Assembly (NCBI GenBank): GCA_031409815.1
Contig: JANNXV010000146.1
Location: 1-7,824, forward strand
DNA length: 7,824 nucleotides
Source: JANLUX01 sp031409815
GTDB lineage: Bacteria; Bacteroidota; Bacteroidia; AKYH767-A; OLB10
Direction: 5' to 3'
A program made the translations under genes and the position numbers. Below, in pieces: positions 5,337 through 7,824 of the stretch. Numbering within the stretch: the stretch's first letter is position 1; every line of letters starts with the position of its first letter. The notes beneath the pieces are model-generated. The model did no database searches. It worked only from the letters and a program-made list of their open reading frames with translations, and was not told where the DNA came from.

Positions 5337-6857
5337 CTAAGAAACTAAAACTATACCAGTCATTTCTTTTGGAACATCAACTCCCATCAATGTTAAAATA
5401 GTTGGGGCCAGATCAGCCAGACGGCCATCTTTAATTTTATTGTAACTATCATCAATCAAAATACACGGAACAGGATTGGTGGTGTGTGCAGTGTTGGGTG
5501 TTCCGTCAGGGTTTAGCATCATATCAGCATTGCCATGATCGGCAATAATAATGAACGAATAGTTTTTTGATCGTCCGGCTTCCACCACCTGCCGCAAACA
5601 ATCATCTACTGTTTCAACCGCTTTAATTGCAGCAGAAAAAATTCCGGTATGACCAACCATATCAGCATTGGCAAAATTCAAACAAACAAAATCTACTTCG
5701 CCCTTGTTTAATTCTTTCACAATGGCATCTTTCACTTCGATGGCGCTCATCTCCGGTTTCAAGTCATACGTTGCCACTTTTGGTGATGGAATCATAATGC
5801 GTTGCTCTCCTTTGAAAGGATTTTCTCTACCACCCGAAAAGAAAAAAGTTACGTGCGGATATTTTTCTGTTTCCGCAATTCGAATCTGGGTTTTATTTTC
5901 CTTCTCCAAAACTTCTCCTAAAGTCATTGTTAAATTATCCTTCTCAAAAACCACTTCCACATTTTTAAAAGTGGAATCGTATCTCGTCATGGTAACATAA
6001 TGCAATTTTAATTTTTGCATTTGCTGTTCCGGAAAATCTTTTTGTGTTAACACTTCGGTTATCTCCCTGCAACGATCCGTACGGAAGTTGAAACAAATAA
6101 CAGCATCATCATCTTGAATTTTTGTTAAAGGAACATTAGATGCGTCAGAAATAATTATTGGTTTGATAAACTCATCTGTTCGATCTGCTGTATATGAATC
6201 AGTAACCGATTTTTTCCAATTGGTAGTTAATTCGCCCGTTCCTTTCACCAAAGCATCGTAAGCAAGTTTAACACGTTCCCATCTTTTATCACGATCCATT
6301 GCATAATATCTTCCTGTGATAGTTGCAATTTTTCCGGTTGTTTTTTGCAAATGCAATTCCAGTTGATTTAAAAATTCCAGTCCACCCTTAGGATCGGTGT
6401 CACGTCCATCGGTGAACGCATGAATGAAAACATTTTTCAAACCGTATTCGTGTGCAAGCGTGCAAAGATGTTTGACATGATTGATGTGAGAGTGCACACC
6501 ACCATCGGAAACCAAACCCATTAAATGCAAATTTTTATTTTGCTCTTTTGCATAACGCAATGTTTCCTGCAAGACCGGATTCTTATCAATCGTTCGCTCA
6601 CGCACTGCCTTGTTAATATTTGCCAATTCCTGGTACACCACTCTTCCTGCACCAATATTCAAATGCCCAACTTCTGAGTTCCCCATTTGTCCTTCGGGCA
6701 AACCCACATCTTCACCCGAGGTAAGCAATTTTGAATAAGGACAGGTTTGCATTAAGCTGTTCATGAAAGGAGTGTTGGCTGATGCGATGGCATTTGCATT
6801 AGATTTGGGTGCAACTCCCCATCCATCCAATATTATGAGTGCAACTTTTTTTGACAT
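5337..6857 (-). CDS. gpmI: 2,3-bisphosphoglycerate-independent phosphoglycerate mutase
   Basis: The 506-residue cytoplasmic enzyme interconverts 3- and 2-phosphoglycerate in glycolysis and gluconeogenesis, using two metal ions (usually manganese). Length is normal. The metal-binding D11 is in LIILDGWG and the phosphoserine nucleophile S61 in MGNSEVGH. SDGGVHSHINH (117-127) and HAFTDGRDTDP (146-156) hold the substrate-binding H122, D150, R152 and D153. Also present are NFRTDR (257-262), KYPHVTFFFSGG (332-343), NADMVGHTG (397-405, with D399 and H403), ADHGNAD (439-445, with D440, H441 and D445) and H458. All expected catalytic positions are present, so the gene looks functional. The ATG at 6857 gives the usual MSKKVALIILDGWG start. 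A family A hairpin lies between this start and the histidine kinase upstream. Another lies just after its stop. Confidence 0.98.
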   Translation of the reverse strand: MSKKVALIILDGWGVAPKSNANAIASANTPFMNSLMQTCPYSKLLTSGEDVGLPEGQMGNSEVGHLNIGAGRVVYQELANINKAVRERTIDKNPVLQETLRYAKEQNKNLHLMGLVSDGGVHSHINHVKHLCTLAHEYGLKNVFIHAFTDGRDTDPKGGLEFLNQLELHLQKTTGKIATITGRYYAMDRDKRWERVKLAYDALVKGTGELTTNWKKSVTDSYTADRTDEFIKPIIISDASNVPLTKIQDDDAVICFNFRTDRCREITEVLTQKDFPEQQMQKLKLHYVTMTRYDSTFKNVEVVFEKDNLTMTLGEVLEKENKTQIRIAETEKYPHVTFFFSGGRENPFKGEQRIMIPSPKVATYDLKPEMSAIEVKDAIVKELNKGEVDFVCLNFANADMVGHTGIFSAAIKAVETVDDCLRQVVEAGRSKNYSFIIIADHGNADMMLNPDGTPNTAHTTNPVPCILIDDSYNKIKDGRLADLAPTILTLMGVDVPKEMTGIVLVS

Positions 6858-6880
6858 GAGTTTGTTTGTTCTATAGTTTT

Positions 6881-6944
6881 TGTCATGCTGAGGAACGAAG
6901 TATCTCGCGAAACTTAGAGAGATGTTTCGTTCCTCAGCATGACA
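6881..6944. repeat. family A inverted repeat between the histidine kinase gene and gpmI
   Basis: The 26-base arms 6881-6906 and 6919-6944 pair at 24 positions. The other two (6900 with 6925, and 6901 with 6924) are adjacent G.T and T.G wobbles on the plus strand. The 12-base loop is GCGAAACTTAGA. The element starts 24 bp past the histidine kinase stop and ends 23 bp before the gpmI start. Compared with 5253-5320 it has three stem base pairs changed on both sides so that pairing is kept. Confidence 0.92.
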
Positions 6945-6957
6945 GGTAATGAAAGCG

Positions 6958-6965
6958 CAAAAATA
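6958..6965 (-). promoter_or_regulatory. candidate -7 box for gpmI, upstream of the hairpin
   Basis: The minus-strand octamer TATTTTTG is identical to the box before the ABC ATPase gene and matches TAnnTTTG. It sits just after the histidine kinase stop. A transcript from here would have a 5' leader of roughly 95 bases containing the whole 6881-6944 hairpin. No -33 TTG is seen at the right distance, so support is weak. Confidence 0.25.
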
Positions 6966-6968
6966 ATC

Positions 6969-7824
6969 TTAAACAACCGGAAATCGAATTTCAAAAACAG
7001 TTCCTGTTGGATGATTACTACGCACCTCAATTTTCCCTTTGTGCATGTTTACAATGTGTTTTACAATGTAAAGTCCGAGCCCGGTTCCTTTTGTTTTGCG
7101 TGTTTCTTCGTTACCTACACGATAAAACTTATTGAAAATTTTGTTTCTTTCTTGTTCCGGTATCCCAATACCTCGGTCAATGATGGTGAGTATGGCTTCC
7201 TGATTATTGAGAGACAGGCCTACTTCAATGAGAGAATCAACTGCTGAATACTTTTCAGCATTTTCCAAAATATTAATTAGTAATGAGCTTAATGCGAGTT
7301 TATCGCCTTTAATATGAATACCCGGTGTAATTTGATGAATGATTTCATGATACCGTTCCATTCTTTCGATATGATCTGAAACTGTTTTGTGAACAAAATC
7401 TGACAAATGAAGATCTTCCAAAACTAATTGGTCGCCATGTCCATCTATTCGAGTTGCCAGTAAAACATTTTCTACCAAAGTATCAATTCTATCAGTTTCC
7501 ATTATTGCTTTGCCAAGTACTTCTAATCTTTTGGTTTCGTCTAAATGATGTTTCTGCATGGTTTGCAAATTGAGTTTGACTGCTGCCAACGGAGATTTGA
7601 ATTCGTGTGTTACTGAGAGCAAAAAGTTTTTTTGCTGCCGCGACACTTCAACTTCTCGCCTGAATGCAAGATTGGTACGATAAATTCCAAACAATAGTAA
7701 ACTTAAAAAGACACATCCTTCACCCAATACCATTGACCAGCGCTGATGCAGTTTTTTTTCATAAATAGATTTGGTTGTTGCGAGATCATTGGGGTCAGAA
7801 TGTTTCTCCTCCAGTAATTCAAAT
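6969..7824 (-). CDS. sensor histidine kinase, N-terminus beyond the window
   Basis: 284 C-terminal residues are visible, and the frame stays open to the right edge, so the methionine at 7733 is internal. In the visible part, residues 1-28 look like the end of an extracytoplasmic sensor region and 29-49 form a membrane helix. The HisKA dimerisation domain follows, with the phospho-acceptor H73 in SVTHEFKSPLAAVKLN. The ATPase domain shows the N-box LLINILENAEKYS (181-193, N188), G1 DRGIGIP (216-222), F-box IFNKFYRV (229-236) and G2 GTGLGLYIV (246-254). These are the complete catalytic motifs of a two-component kinase at the cytoplasmic membrane. The partner response regulator is not in the window and is probably encoded outside the right edge. 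The signal sensed cannot be told. The stop codon is followed at 24 bp by a family A hairpin. Confidence 0.95.
   Translation of the reverse strand, partial: FELLEEKHSDPNDLATTKSIYEKKLHQRWSMVLGEGCVFLSLLLFGIYRTNLAFRREVEVSRQQKNFLLSVTHEFKSPLAAVKLNLQTMQKHHLDETKRLEVLGKAIMETDRIDTLVENVLLATRIDGHGDQLVLEDLHLSDFVHKTVSDHIERMERYHEIIHQITPGIHIKGDKLALSSLLINILENAEKYSAVDSLIEVGLSLNNQEAILTIIDRGIGIPEQERNKIFNKFYRVGNEETRKTKGTGLGLYIVKHIVNMHKGKIEVRSNHPTGTVFEIRFPVV

Noticed and set aside
5668..6000. 110-codon plus-strand frame inside gpmI
   Set aside because: It is antisense to conserved catalytic regions of gpmI and has no recognisable domain or promoter.
1355..6857. Functional link between manganese-dependent gpmI and a possible manganese exporter of the TerC family
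   Set aside because: The genes are about 3 kb apart in separate transcription units with an opposite-strand gene between them.
6939..7247. 102-codon plus-strand frame opposite the histidine kinase
   Set aside because: It starts inside the family A repeat and is antisense to the kinase ATPase domain; no family features.
1..7824. CRISPR array, tRNA/rRNA, prophage or defence island
   Set aside because: The repeats are dispersed inverted repeats without spacers, no RNA gene is recognisable, and all coding genes fit ordinary chromosomal families.

Overview
The window reads as chromosomal DNA of a Bacteroidota bacterium. The reasons are a C-terminal type IX secretion (T9SS) sorting domain on a kelch-like protein, a DUF6089-type outer-membrane barrel, the lack of clear Shine-Dalgarno sequences, and several exact matches to the Bacteroidota -7 promoter element TAnnTTTG just upstream of start codons. 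The DNA looks AT-rich by eye. I cannot assign genus or family; something close to Chitinophagales or Sphingobacteriales would fit, but that is inference.

Layout. Seven genes lie on the minus strand and one (acpH-like, 2343-2918) on the plus strand. Reading the minus strand from the right edge: a sensor histidine kinase whose N-terminus lies outside the window (6969-7824), phosphoglycerate mutase gpmI (5337-6857), a DUF6089-type outer-membrane protein (4359-5234) and a secreted six-blade kelch-like protein (3020-4216). Then comes the convergent acpH-like gene. Divergent from it is a TerC/Alx-family membrane protein (1355-2272), which overlaps a SAM-dependent methyltransferase (570-1358) by four bases. 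Last is an ABC-transporter ATPase cut by the left edge (1-449). Apart from the TerC-methyltransferase pair and probably gpmI with the DUF6089 gene, the genes do not form one obvious pathway. Glycolysis, envelope, sensing and transport genes simply sit side by side.

The most striking feature is between the genes. Every non-overlapping gene 3' end in the window has a long quasi-palindromic repeat 1 to 24 bp beyond its stop codon: 482-568, 2932-3014, 4280-4349, 5253-5320 and 6881-6944. Three of these (family A) share a core. Two of those three differ inside the stem by three fully compensated base pairs, and the third carries one base-pair swap that is compensated within each arm. This is the pattern expected if a folded structure is preserved. 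A fourth (family B) has different bases but the same nested architecture. The fifth (family C) is unrelated in sequence.

No CRISPR array, RNA gene, complete transposase, phage gene or defence system was seen. The coding genes belong to known families. The candidate for something under-described is the set of hairpin elements at gene 3' ends.
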